This document shows positions 15,457-22,333 of a DNA stretch of 32,475 bases, one piece after another. The position numbers and the translations under genes were made by a program. The stretch's first letter is position 1. Each line of letters begins with the position of its first letter. Where the stretch lies: positions 1 to 32,475 of the forward strand of contig MGAG01000011.1 in the NCBI GenBank assembly GCA_001789645.1. The letters run 5' to 3'. The notes beneath the pieces are model-generated. The model was not told where the DNA came from. It did not search any database and saw only the letters and a list, made by a program, of their open reading frames with translations. Source of the DNA: Candidatus Roizmanbacteria bacterium RIFCSPLOWO2_01_FULL_37_12. GTDB lineage: Bacteria; Patescibacteriota; Microgenomatia; UBA1406; GWC2-37-13.

Positions 15457-16161
15457 ATGGAAACTAAAATTGAGATTAATAAGGAAGTGGAGAATAACAA
15501 AAGACACTACTACGACATAACCTTACTTGTAGATCGACCTGATTTTATTGAATGGATTGTTGAATTAAGAAAAAAGTGGAAAATAAATAAATTATTTGAA
15601 GACTATCATGAATTTTATTCCCATATATGGAAAATCAGTAATAAAAACTGGGGCTTATTTAAAAAAGATATTGAAAAAGTAAGACAATCATTTGGTCGAT
15701 TGCCCAACTTTGATGAGGTAATAATGTATGCTCTTGCTTTCAATGAGATTCCAGATGGCATTTATAAAAGCTGTTATCTTGAAACAATAGAAGATCCTGC
15801 AGATCCAAACAATGATGAAAAATATAAATATGCAATTATAGTCACACCAAATACTATTAAAGATGATCTTGCAGTTGTCTTAAAGGAATTTAAGCAAAAA
15901 GTTAAGAAAGGCTTAATACAAAAGAAAAGTAAGAAAGTTATGGACGAAGCAGTGGTAAATTATGAATTCGAATTAGGACCGAACTATGCTCCTCCCCCAA
16001 ATAAGATAGCAAATATTGTTCGGGATAGAAAATGGTATTGGCTACAGAAAAAGGGAGATAGTTATCGCCAAATATGGGAAAAAACGGAAAGAAAAGATAA
16101 AACATTTGATAAAGATGGTGTTACTAAAGCGATAAAAGCTCTTAAAAAACGTCTTACGTAA
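15457..16161 (+). CDS. hypothetical 234-residue protein
   Basis: This is a soluble, Lys-rich, mainly helical protein. Visible segments are DRPDFIEWIVELRKKW, GRLPNFDEVIMYALAFNEIP and a C-terminal KKGDSYRQIWEKT...GVTKAIKALKKRL. The last part has the cadence of an HTH-like DNA-binding tail. I recognise no family. It lies within the element-like region between the XRE regulator and the DUF5659 and winged-helix genes, so an accessory or mobile-element role is likely but unproven. Confidence 0.6.
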   Translation: METKIEINKEVENNKRHYYDITLLVDRPDFIEWIVELRKKWKINKLFEDYHEFYSHIWKISNKNWGLFKKDIEKVRQSFGRLPNFDEVIMYALAFNEIPDGIYKSCYLETIEDPADPNNDEKYKYAIIVTPNTIKDDLAVVLKEFKQKVKKGLIQKKSKKVMDEAVVNYEFELGPNYAPPPNKIANIVRDRKWYWLQKKGDSYRQIWEKTERKDKTFDKDGVTKAIKALKKRLT

Positions 16162-16239
16162 AATTCAAGATACTTAAACTCTCCATAGAGAATTTAACAC
16201 CCTTCGATCTCTCAATATCCAAAATTTATTTCTCCAAGT

Positions 16240-16260
16240 ATTATGAATTCATAATTTTTT
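16240..16260. terminator. AT-rich palindrome followed by T-tract
   Basis: ATTATGAATTCATAAT is a perfect 16-bp palindrome followed immediately by five or more T residues. It lies 79 nt after the stop of the 15457 gene. The hairpin is AT-rich and therefore weak. It could be a terminator for that gene or an operator for the next one. Confidence 0.35.
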
Positions 16261-16271
16261 GTAAACGATAA

Positions 16272-16415
16272 ATGGATACTAAATTAGATTTAGAAAATAA
16301 ACAAATTGACTACATTGCAGATCAATTAGCTCGAATTTTAATCGAGCAAATAATAAGTAAAAAATATAAATCAAAAAAAATTGAAAAAGATAAATATGGA
16401 AAACAAAACAATTAA
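16272..16415 (+). CDS. 47-residue micro-protein overlapping the DUF5659 gene
   Basis: An ATG frame begins MDTKLDLENKQIDYIADQLA, continues with a helical IEQII segment and ends with a Lys-rich tail. Its last 20 nt overlap the next gene's start, a common arrangement for small phage and plasmid genes. I recognise no domain. Overlap, normal codon composition and position support it as a real gene. Confidence 0.45.
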   Translation: MDTKLDLENKQIDYIADQLARILIEQIISKKYKSKKIEKDKYGKQNN

Positions 16416-16647
16416 TTTTTCCACATCTGACATAAAAGTTGCCTCTTTCATTTTGAGTAAAAGTGTTTCTCTAATTGGAACTGAAAGACCACAAAAAAGA
16501 AAGGTAGTATTTCTATTCGAAAGGACTCCTGAATTATTGCAATTAATCAGTGACTATCTGACCAATAAAGCTTTAGTTAATCCACGCTTACTATTTGAAA
16601 GTTTTGATAATTTAAAACGGATAATTTTCAAAGAAATTGAATATTAA
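16396..16647 (+). CDS. DUF5659-like protein
   Basis: From the ATG at 16396 the protein is 83 residues. Its pattern is NFSTSDIKVASFILSKSVSL, then a basic turn, then a strand VVFLFE before a helix (TPELLQLISDYL). This is the short DUF5659 layout (ST-SDLxLAxxLxxxG...VxFxFExT), a family common in mobile elements and CPR-like genomes, with no known biochemical role. An in-frame TTG at 16381 is a less likely start. It overlaps the 47-residue ORF by 20 nt and precedes a winged-helix gene by 18 nt. Confidence 0.65.
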   Translation: MENKTINFSTSDIKVASFILSKSVSLIGTERPQKRKVVFLFERTPELLQLISDYLTNKALVNPRLLFESFDNLKRIIFKEIEY

Positions 16648-16665
16648 AAATCAGATTGAGAATAT

Positions 16666-17193
16666 ATGAAAATTTCGTTTCCCATAAATTATTCAGGATA
16701 TCTACCTCTTTTAAGAGGTATTTTATTTTTGGTAAAAACCGATGTCCTCTCTTTGTCTGAACTTGGCATTTATATTTGCTTTATAACCCAGGTATCCTTT
16801 GATCAAAGACATCCACATTATAGAGCCATATTAAGGGACGATAAACAAATAGCAAAAGAGTTTGGGGTTAACAAAACTACAATCTATAGAGCACGAAAAT
16901 CCTTTATAAGAGCCGGACTATTCATAGAAAAAGCTGGAAAAACAATTGTGCCAAACTACTACATGTTTGAGATTAAACATGTAAAAAGAATTGCAAAATT
17001 GCCTGCGATAGAATTGCAAGAACTTTTTGCAAATCCGCAAGAAGGCATTGCATTTATAGAAGAATTAAGTGCAAATTTGCAACAAAGTCAGCCTCATAAA
17101 CCCGATCAAAGCTTTGACTTTCCTTCTAAGGTTGAAGCTTCTTTTACCGAAGAAGATAAGGAGTGGATTAAAAATAATGTAAAGGAAGAATGA
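16666..17193 (+). CDS. winged-helix DNA-binding protein of the element
   Basis: The 175-residue protein has an N-terminal helical region (LSLSELGIYICFITQVSFD) and then a clear HTH: DDKQIAKEFGVNKTTIYRARKSFIRAGLFIEKAG, with the wing following. This matches replication-initiation or helix-turn-helix proteins of phages and plasmids (MarR/GntR-like winged helix). The Gln/Ser-rich and acidic C-terminus (FTEEDKEWIKNNVKEE) may contact a partner. It sits in a run of short mobile-element-type genes, so a replication or regulatory role for the element is inferred. Confidence 0.7.
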   Translation: MKISFPINYSGYLPLLRGILFLVKTDVLSLSELGIYICFITQVSFDQRHPHYRAILRDDKQIAKEFGVNKTTIYRARKSFIRAGLFIEKAGKTIVPNYYMFEIKHVKRIAKLPAIELQELFANPQEGIAFIEELSANLQQSQPHKPDQSFDFPSKVEASFTEEDKEWIKNNVKEE

Positions 17194-17233
17194 ATAATTA
17201 AAAGTTAACTTAATTTTATTAATCGATAAATAT

Positions 17234-17515
17234 ATGGATAGTCGACCAGTAAAGATATCAATCTTTAACAAAATAGTTAAAAGAAGACGAATCATACATC
17301 TAGTTACTAGAACTAAAGAAAAATCCTTTTTGTTTGCTTCAATAAATAGCAAAAATTGGGTGAAAAAGTACGGATTCCCATTCAGTATAAAAGTTTCTTA
17401 TGGAATGCATTTGGATCAATACGATAAATGGTGTGAATCTATAAATTGGAAGGAATGTGAAAATATAGAAGAATTTGAATATGCTCTGGAAGCATTTGTT
17501 AAAGACTATATGTGA
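17234..17515 (+). CDS. hypothetical 93-residue protein
   Basis: This small alpha/beta protein has a basic N-terminus (KIVKRRRIIHLVTRTKEKS) followed by aromatic segments (KKYGFPFSIKVSYGMHLDQYDKW). An acidic C-terminal helix (ECENIEEFEYALEAFV) ends the chain. I recognise no family. Position 40 nt after the winged-helix gene and ahead of a 32-bp palindrome suggests it ends one transcription unit of the element. Confidence 0.55.
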   Translation: MDSRPVKISIFNKIVKRRRIIHLVTRTKEKSFLFASINSKNWVKKYGFPFSIKVSYGMHLDQYDKWCESINWKECENIEEFEYALEAFVKDYM

Positions 17516-17528
17516 TCTTTGTAAAGTA

Positions 17529-17560
17529 AAAAGATTTTATAACGCGTTATAGAATCTTTT
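17529..17560. repeat. 32-bp palindrome centred on CGCG
   Basis: The arms around the centre ACGCGT pair at every position except one T-G, over 16 bp each side. A-runs on the left and T-runs on the right flank it. It starts 14 nt after the stop of the 17234 gene. A bidirectional Rho-independent terminator is the simplest reading, although the stem is almost loopless. A recombinase or replication-protein site is the alternative. Confidence 0.55.
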
Positions 17561-17675
17561 GGAAGTTTGATTCCTAAATCAAAAAGGGTTATTAATTAAT
17601 ATCAGGTTGTTACAAAGCCAAAAGACGTTGATTTTTGTTAAAAGATTTGATTAGAATAAAATTATGTTATAAAAA

Positions 17676-17820
17676 ATAGAGCCTCCAGGCGTGATAAACC
17701 AAAGGTAGGCTCTATTACGCTTAAGGCTGGTCCATTTTCATGTCCATGCCTTATCAGTATGAAAAATATACCAAATAGATTTAATAATTTGCAAGAACGA
17801 AAGAATGGAGGTGTCCTTAT
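17676..17820 (+). ncRNA. candidate structured 5' leader (two-state or pseudoknot)
   Basis: ATAGAGCCT (17676-17684) pairs with AGGCTCTAT (17707-17715). GCGTGAT (17689-17695) pairs with ATTACGC (17714-17720) and is extended by CCAG (17685-17688) with CTGG (17727-17730). The two helices interleave and share two bases, so they form either a pseudoknot or alternative folds, as in attenuators. A TATAAA (17668-17673) places transcription start near the first helix. The leader ends in a GGAGGTG ribosome-binding site for the zinc-ribbon gene. I match it to no known riboswitch class. Confidence 0.4.
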
Positions 17821-18030
17821 ATGAAGCCGTCAAATCCTGACATAAATTCTAATTTAGAAAAGGGAATTGATATAGATCAAATTGAAGAAAAAGGCTATGT
17901 ATTTATTAGTTGTTTTAGATGTGGATGGTATGGGGAAGGACGACCCTCAGTTAAATGGGAGGTGTATAAAAATGGGAAAAAGACAATAAAAAAAGGTTAT
18001 TTAAGCGCTAAATGTCCGTATTGTGATTAA
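17821..18030 (+). CDS. zinc-ribbon micro-protein
   Basis: The 69-residue protein has two CxxC knuckles (Cys31/Cys34 in CFRCGW, Cys65/Cys68 in CPYCD) with a strand-rich insert between them, the layout of a zinc ribbon. A strong GGAGGTG lies 8 nt upstream. It stands directly before the recombinase genes in the element and could be a small DNA-binding or transcription-associated factor, perhaps helping control integration. That role is inference from position. The long structured leader suggests post-transcriptional control. Confidence 0.7.
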   Translation: MKPSNPDINSNLEKGIDIDQIEEKGYVFISCFRCGWYGEGRPSVKWEVYKNGKKTIKKGYLSAKCPYCD

Positions 18031-18055
18031 AAATTAATATTTTCAAATTAAACAT

Positions 18056-18475
18056 ATGAAAAAAACCTGTTATATCTATGCAAGGACAGCGAATGCGCTT
18101 CAGAAGGAAGCAAAAAGAGGAGCAAGTTCGTCAATAAATAAGCAGATTAACGACTGTTCAAAATATGCCAAGAAAAAGAACTTTAAGATACTGGGTATTT
18201 TTAAGGATATTGGTAAAGGAGGTCATAGTCTTAGAAGAAAAGAACTTATAAATTTATTTGCATTAAGCAGAGTTAAACCAGCTACAGCGGTTATTATCAG
18301 TGATACGAGTAGGATCTCAAGAAATTTTACTAATACCGTCAATATTCTAAGTAGACTCTCAAGACATGGAATAAAACTAATTTCCCTTAAAGAAGGAGTA
18401 TTAAGCATGGATGCATATCTTATTAATGTTCTTAATCCAAAAATTTTAGATACAGAGAGGGGGCGATCAAATTGA
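18056..18475 (+). CDS. serine-recombinase N-terminal domain lacking the catalytic Ser
   Basis: The 139-residue protein follows the resolvase fold: CYIYARTANALQ, SINKQINDCSKYAKK, VIISDTSRISRN and GIKLISLKEG. The usual YxRVS is YARTA, so the nucleophile Ser is replaced by Ala12. The Asp of the DRxxR motif is also lost (TSRISR), while Arg10, Arg86 and Arg89 remain. The DNA-binding half is absent. It should be unable to cleave DNA but could still dimerise with the neighbouring integrase, as a regulator or directionality factor. That is inference. Its TGA overlaps the next start codon (TTGA). Confidence 0.75.
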   Translation: MKKTCYIYARTANALQKEAKRGASSSINKQINDCSKYAKKKNFKILGIFKDIGKGGHSLRRKELINLFALSRVKPATAVIISDTSRISRNFTNTVNILSRLSRHGIKLISLKEGVLSMDAYLINVLNPKILDTERGRSN

Positions 18476-18678
18476 AAAACTGTTTTATTTATTTAAGAGT
18501 TAGCACATTGGAGCAATCTAACGAGGGATTTTCTATTGAAAATCAAAAAAGAACCTGTATTGAATTTGCTAAATTAAAAGGCTATCACGTCAAACAGGTA
18601 TTTATTGATGATAAAAGTGGTAGAACAACTGATCGACCAGCTTTGCAGGAAATGTTAAAAATTATTAACAAAAAGTAA
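18472..18678 (+). CDS. serine integrase, N-terminal fragment (catalytic Ser)
   Basis: Sixty-eight residues with the active-site segment CFIYLRVSTLEQ (nucleophile Ser11), SIENQKRTC and FIDDKSGRTTDRPALQEML, which is the first half of a resolvase domain. Start is TTG, overlapping the previous stop and preceded by GAGGGGG about 8 nt upstream. TAA (18676-18678) ends the frame in the loop before the DAVIVLKIDR strand. The next ORF starts 1 nt later in the +1 frame and continues the domain exactly. This is either a split gene read by coupled reinitiation or +1 frameshifting, or a recent indel. Confidence 0.8.
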   Translation: MKNCFIYLRVSTLEQSNEGFSIENQKRTCIEFAKLKGYHVKQVFIDDKSGRTTDRPALQEMLKIINKK

Positions 18679-18679
18679 T

Positions 18680-20020
18680 ATGAGTGATAACAATAATGTT
18701 ATAGACGCTGTGATTGTGCTTAAAATTGATCGGTTTGCACGCAATGTATCTGATTTCGGAAAGATGCTTACTGATTTTAAGCAGAAGAGTATTAAGTTGA
18801 TCTCAGTTAATGAAGGTGATTTAACTGAAGGAACAAGCTTGATACCAAATATATTTGCGAGTGTGGCTCAATGGGAGAGTGAGGTTAACAGTCAAAGGAC
18901 TCGTGATGCAATGATGCAGAAATTCAGAGAAGGCTGGCAACCAACTCCACCTCCAATTGGATATCGAAGTATTGGAGGGGAAAGGGAAAGAAAAACGTGT
19001 GAGCCTGATCCTTATACAGCTCCGATAATAAAAGAAATGTTTGAGCTTTATGCCACAGGCAATTATTCAATTCTTGAGATTACTGATTGGTTGAGGGATA
19101 AAAATATTGTTTCCAAAAGCGGGACACCTTTAGGTCATAGTGTAGTGTGTAATATTCTCAACAACCCTTTTTATTACGGGCTAATTCGGTGGCATGGACA
19201 GTCAAAAATAGGAAATCATAAGCCGATTATTAAAAAGGAATTATATGAAACTTGCCAGTATGTTCTTTTAAAACACAGGGACTTTTTACTTAGAAGACGG
19301 GTGCATGATTTTTTGCTTAGAGGATTTGTTATCTGTGGCGAATGCGGACAAAGATATACTGCAGAGTGGCATAAAAATGAAAAGAAGTTTAAGCATCGTG
19401 GAGGCAAAATCGCTTACTATCACTGCCAAAAAAGGGAGAGAAACGGGTGTCAAGCTCCTTATGTCGAGATGATGATTCTAGAGAAACAGGTAGCAGCTCA
19501 ATTTAAAAACATGCAGTTTTCTCAAGAATTCATTAATTTGGTTGTTGAAAAAGCCAAAAAAAGGCTTGAAGACAATCGTAAATCAGCTTTGTCTCAAAAA
19601 CAATCAATTATTAATATAAAGATGTCATTGGAAGCAAAAAGAAATAAGCTTGAGGATAATTTGCTTGACGAAACTATTGATAGGGAAACGTATAGGAGAA
19701 AGCATGGAGAAATTCAGATGAAAATTCAGAATACTGACACTCAGTTATCCGAGATAGAGGAAAATTGCAATATAGATATGAATTTAATTGAGGAAGTATT
19801 AGCTTTCACAAGAAATATCTATCAAACCTATCTAGATGCCCCAAACTTCTTAAAAAGACATTATATGCGGTTTTTCTTTGAGAAATTTGAAGTTAAAAAC
19901 AAGATAATTGTCAAATCAGTACCTACTCCGATCTTCTTGATATTACAAGCTAATAAGTCGGTTATAATAAGCGAGCTTCAGCTCCCCGGTGTGGATTCGA
20001 ACCACAAACCTCGAAGTTAA
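18680..20020 (+). CDS. large serine integrase, main part
   Basis: The 446 residues complete the integrase begun in the preceding ORF. The remaining resolvase half contains VLKIDRFARN (catalytic Asp and two Arg) and SVAQWESEVNSQRTRDAM. A recombinase domain follows (PPPIGYRS...TAPIIKEMFELYATGNYSILEITDWL), then a zinc ribbon (CGECG...CQKRERNGC, about residues 218-258), a long coiled coil, and a C-terminal strand. Joined length is about 514 residues, normal for phage-type large serine integrases. It would integrate or excise the element. The last 12 residues (LPGVDSNHKPRS) come from the antisense strand of tRNA-Asn. Confidence 0.9.
   Translation: MSDNNNVIDAVIVLKIDRFARNVSDFGKMLTDFKQKSIKLISVNEGDLTEGTSLIPNIFASVAQWESEVNSQRTRDAMMQKFREGWQPTPPPIGYRSIGGERERKTCEPDPYTAPIIKEMFELYATGNYSILEITDWLRDKNIVSKSGTPLGHSVVCNILNNPFYYGLIRWHGQSKIGNHKPIIKKELYETCQYVLLKHRDFLLRRRVHDFLLRGFVICGECGQRYTAEWHKNEKKFKHRGGKIAYYHCQKRERNGCQAPYVEMMILEKQVAAQFKNMQFSQEFINLVVEKAKKRLEDNRKSALSQKQSIINIKMSLEAKRNKLEDNLLDETIDRETYRRKHGEIQMKIQNTDTQLSEIEENCNIDMNLIEEVLAFTRNIYQTYLDAPNFLKRHYMRFFFEKFEVKNKIIVKSVPTPIFLILQANKSVIISELQLPGVDSNHKPRS
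19982..20020. other. probable integration junction: integrase 3' end over tRNA-Asn 3' half
   Basis: The integrase frame reads 39 nt into the complement of the tRNA-Asn gene and stops at a TAA formed opposite the anticodon loop. The tRNA stays complete from the chromosomal side. This is the layout expected for an attachment site located in the tRNA. No second copy of the tRNA 3' end was found by eye on the left, so the other boundary is not located. Confidence 0.5.
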
Positions 20021-20053
20021 CAGCTTCTTGCTCTACCGTTGAGCTACCGGGGA
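19982..20053 (-). tRNA. tRNA-Asn (anticodon GTT)
   Basis: All parts of the cloverleaf are visible. The acceptor stem TCCCCGG/CCGGGGA has 7 bp. The D stem is GCTC/GAGC with AACGGTA. The anticodon loop is CTGTTAA (GTT) on a stem with four good pairs and one A-G at the outer end. A 5-nt variable loop is followed by a T arm TGTGG-TTCGAAT-CCACA. The discriminator is G, which suits asparagine. CCA is not encoded. Its 3' half overlaps the serine integrase gene. Confidence 0.95.
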
Positions 20054-20195
20054 AAACAAAAATAAACAAATTCTATGAATAATCAAATCACAAATTATTT
20101 TGTCAAAGAGCAAAGTTATTATAACCAAAACACCCCAAAAATCCAACATCAGAATTATAAAGTTCAAGGCTCACTCAACGTAGTAAAATTAGTCA

Positions 20196-21353
20196 ATGCT
20201 CAATGTCAAGTCCATTATCTTAATTTTTTTAATCTGGCGTGTTTTGATTTTTATTCCACTTATAGTCGGAAATAAATATCTTCCTTACCGGGCCAACTCT
20301 TCCTTTACAAATATTTGGCACTACACCAAGCCTTACTTCCCAGTTGATAGTCCACTTCTTTATCCCTGGGCGAACTTCGACGGCGTACATTATCTGGCTA
20401 TTGCTGCGCAAGGCTATTCGAACAACGAAAGATTTTTTCCTTTGTACCCTATGCTTATATCTATAGTGTCTAAATTTTTTGCTGGGAGTTCCGCATTCGG
20501 CCCAGTGGAATTTTTTACGGCTTTATTTTTAGCCAATATTTTTTTTGTTTTGAGTCTGATCAATCTTTACAGACTTATCCTCTTGGACTTCAAAGAGTCT
20601 GTTGCACGCTTAACAGTTTTTTACCTTTTGCTTTTTCCAACCTCATTTTTTTTCGTAAGTATTTATTCAGAGAGTTTATTTTTACTTTTGCTTTTATTAA
20701 GTTTTTATTTTGCCAGGCAAAAAAAATGGCTGCAGGCTAGTTTGTGCGGAATGCTTGTGACGGTAACCCGACCCGTTGGATTTGCAATAATTCCGGCCTT
20801 ATTTTTTGAATTTTTTAAAACTGAATTATCAAAAAACAAGAACTTCTCCTTTAAAAAGTTCATGCCATTATTGCTTCTTCCTTTGGGAATAATTTCGTAT
20901 CTGGTCTATAATTTCTACCGTTTTGGGAACGCTTGGTATTTTTTAAAAGCTCAAGGCGAACTTGGTAACAGCAGATCAGTAAACGCACTAGTTTTTCCAC
21001 TTCAGACAATATATCGTTATTTTAAAATATTACTGACTGTGCCGCGAGTTCAGTATGAATGGTGGATCGCCTTACTTGAACTTACTGTCTTTGTTATCTC
21101 CTGCGTGCTACTTTACATAGCTTGGAATAAAGTGCGGACATCTTATTTTATATTTGCCGCAATCGCATTTTTAATACCCGCATTCTCCGGCACATTCACC
21201 GGGCTCCCGCGCTACTTGGCTGTGTTATTCCCGCTGTTTATCGCATTAGCCTTAAGCAGAAATAGAATAGTGATAGTCGTTTATACCGTATGCGCTTCAC
21301 TGCTTCTTTTTATTTTACTCATGTTGTTCAGCCGGGGATTTTATATTGCCTAG
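20196..21353 (+). CDS. PIG-V-like mannosyltransferase (GT-C membrane glycosyltransferase)
   Basis: The 385-residue polytopic protein has about nine to ten TM helices. The luminal/outer motif FDGVHYLAIAAQGY...FFPLYPML (about residues 62-85) is the hallmark of PIG-V-type mannosyltransferases. These use a lipid-linked sugar to mannosylate glycolipids or glycoproteins on the outer face. The ATG at 20196 follows TAAAAT (20184-20189) by 6 nt. It is the first gene on the chromosomal side of tRNA-Asn and fits the later glycosyltransferase cluster, which suggests an active surface-glycan pathway. Confidence 0.8.
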   Translation: MLNVKSIILIFLIWRVLIFIPLIVGNKYLPYRANSSFTNIWHYTKPYFPVDSPLLYPWANFDGVHYLAIAAQGYSNNERFFPLYPMLISIVSKFFAGSSAFGPVEFFTALFLANIFFVLSLINLYRLILLDFKESVARLTVFYLLLFPTSFFFVSIYSESLFLLLLLLSFYFARQKKWLQASLCGMLVTVTRPVGFAIIPALFFEFFKTELSKNKNFSFKKFMPLLLLPLGIISYLVYNFYRFGNAWYFLKAQGELGNSRSVNALVFPLQTIYRYFKILLTVPRVQYEWWIALLELTVFVISCVLLYIAWNKVRTSYFIFAAIAFLIPAFSGTFTGLPRYLAVLFPLFIALALSRNRIVIVVYTVCASLLLFILLMLFSRGFYIA

Positions 21354-21419
21354 TGCTTCGGAAAGCTCGCGAATTATTTTTTCAATATTTTCATTTGGGG
21401 CTATATGATAGAATATCAT

Positions 21420-21833
21420 ATGAAATTACTGAAGGAATATTACTTTGATGTTTCGTTTGTCATTCTGATTATTTTTTACAACTACTTAACAAAAGTCTGG
21501 GACAAATTTAATTTGATCGGGCTTTCCCTGATCATTATTTCTCTTCCTTTTTGGTTACTCGCCCGAGAACAACTGGGAGATAGTTTTACAGTCAAGCCTA
21601 GGGCAATTAAGTTGGTCACTTCCGGACTATACTCAAAAATCAGAAATCCAATCTATCTTTTTTCCTCGCTTACGGTATTTGGCGCAATCTTACCTTCAAG
21701 AAATTTAGTCCAGTATTTTTTGTTTTTTATCTTAGTGATAATTCAAATTGTTAGAATTAAAAAAGAAGAGCGGGTTTTGGAAAAAAAATACGGCAAAAAA
21801 TATCTAAGATATAAGGCAAAAACTCCGCTATGA
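21420..21833 (+). CDS. ICMT-like membrane methyltransferase
   Basis: The 137-residue protein has about four TM helices and the conserved C-terminal signature of isoprenylcysteine/phospholipid methyltransferases: SGLYSKIRNPIYL, then EERVLEKKYGKKYLRYK. It probably methylates a membrane lipid or prenylated group using S-adenosylmethionine; the substrate is unknown. I prefer the ATG at 21420 (MKLLKEYYF); an upstream in-frame ATG at 21405 lies in the AT-rich promoter-like stretch. Its stop overlaps the original start of the next gene as ATGA. Confidence 0.75.
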   Translation: MKLLKEYYFDVSFVILIIFYNYLTKVWDKFNLIGLSLIIISLPFWLLAREQLGDSFTVKPRAIKLVTSGLYSKIRNPIYLFSSLTVFGAILPSRNLVQYFLFFILVIIQIVRIKKEERVLEKKYGKKYLRYKAKTPL

Positions 21834-22309
21834 AAAAAAAGCAAGTTTTAAAATAAAAAATAGATTTTCTTAGGAAAAATTTCCAGATGGTCGTCGCCAC
21901 CTACGGCAGTCATCCCTGGATCGCGACGGTTTATTACACTTTAGATCAGGACTTAAACATTTACTTCCTGAGTGATCCTAATACGATTCATTGTCGGCAG
22001 ATTGCAAAAAACCCAAAAGTAGCTATAACCATCGCGGATTCTCCCCAAAGGCCAACCAGCAAGAAAAAAGGGTTGCAGATATTTGGACTGGCAAAACAAA
22101 TATCAGGAATGCATAAAATAATTCATGCACTGAATTTATGGCGAAAAACATTGGGGGTAACTAGTGAGGCCTATACTTACACAGGAATGATGAAAAAAGC
22201 TATCAAGGGTAGAATGTATAAAGTGGTTCCAAAAAAAATCAAGTTTTTCAACGAAGAACTTTGGGATGAAGGTAAAGAACCAACAATAAAATTAAGCATT
22301 GACAAATAA
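21830..22309 (+). pseudogene. PNPOx/flavin-reductase-like split-barrel protein with in-frame TAA at codon 9
   Basis: The frame begins MKKKQVLK at an ATG overlapping the previous stop, meets TAA (21854-21856), and continues KIDFLRKNFQMVVATYG. That is just what the N-terminal helix and first strand of an FMN-binding split-barrel protein should look like. The rest (SHPWIATVYY, IYFLSDPNTIHCRQIAKNPKVAITIAD, KGLQIFGLAK) matches the pyridoxamine-phosphate-oxidase-like fold. Restart at the ATG 21887 would give 140 residues lacking the first helix. The gene is either recently broken, read through, or affected by a base-call error. Confidence 0.7.
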
Positions 22310-22327
22310 AGTTTAAGTTAATATAAT
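22299..22327 (+). promoter_or_regulatory. consensus promoter TTGACA-N17-TATAAT, leaderless
   Basis: A perfect -35 (22299-22304), 17-nt spacer and perfect -10 (22322-22327) are followed 6 nt later by the ATG at 22334. It overlaps the end of the split-barrel gene. This is the clearest promoter in the window. Confidence 0.8.
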
Positions 22328-22333
22328 CGTCTA

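Larger units (their letters stand above)
17516..17820. other. 305-nt non-coding region of the element
   Basis: No gene is visible. The region holds a near-perfect 32-bp palindrome (17529-17560), a small hairpin TTTGATT-CCTA-AATCAAA (17565-17582), a weak promoter and a foldable leader running to the zinc-ribbon gene. It could include regulatory sites or an origin for the element, but no iterons are seen. Confidence 0.5.

Noticed and set aside
1-19981. A second copy of the tRNA-Asn 3' end as left attachment site
   Set aside because: No convincing repeat of the tRNA 3' end was seen by eye; only short chance matches such as TTCGAA. The left border stays undefined.
20075-20275. 66-codon ORF just right of tRNA-Asn
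   Set aside because: Asn/Gln-rich low-complexity translation with no ribosome-binding site, overlapping the better supported start and -10 box of the mannosyltransferase gene.
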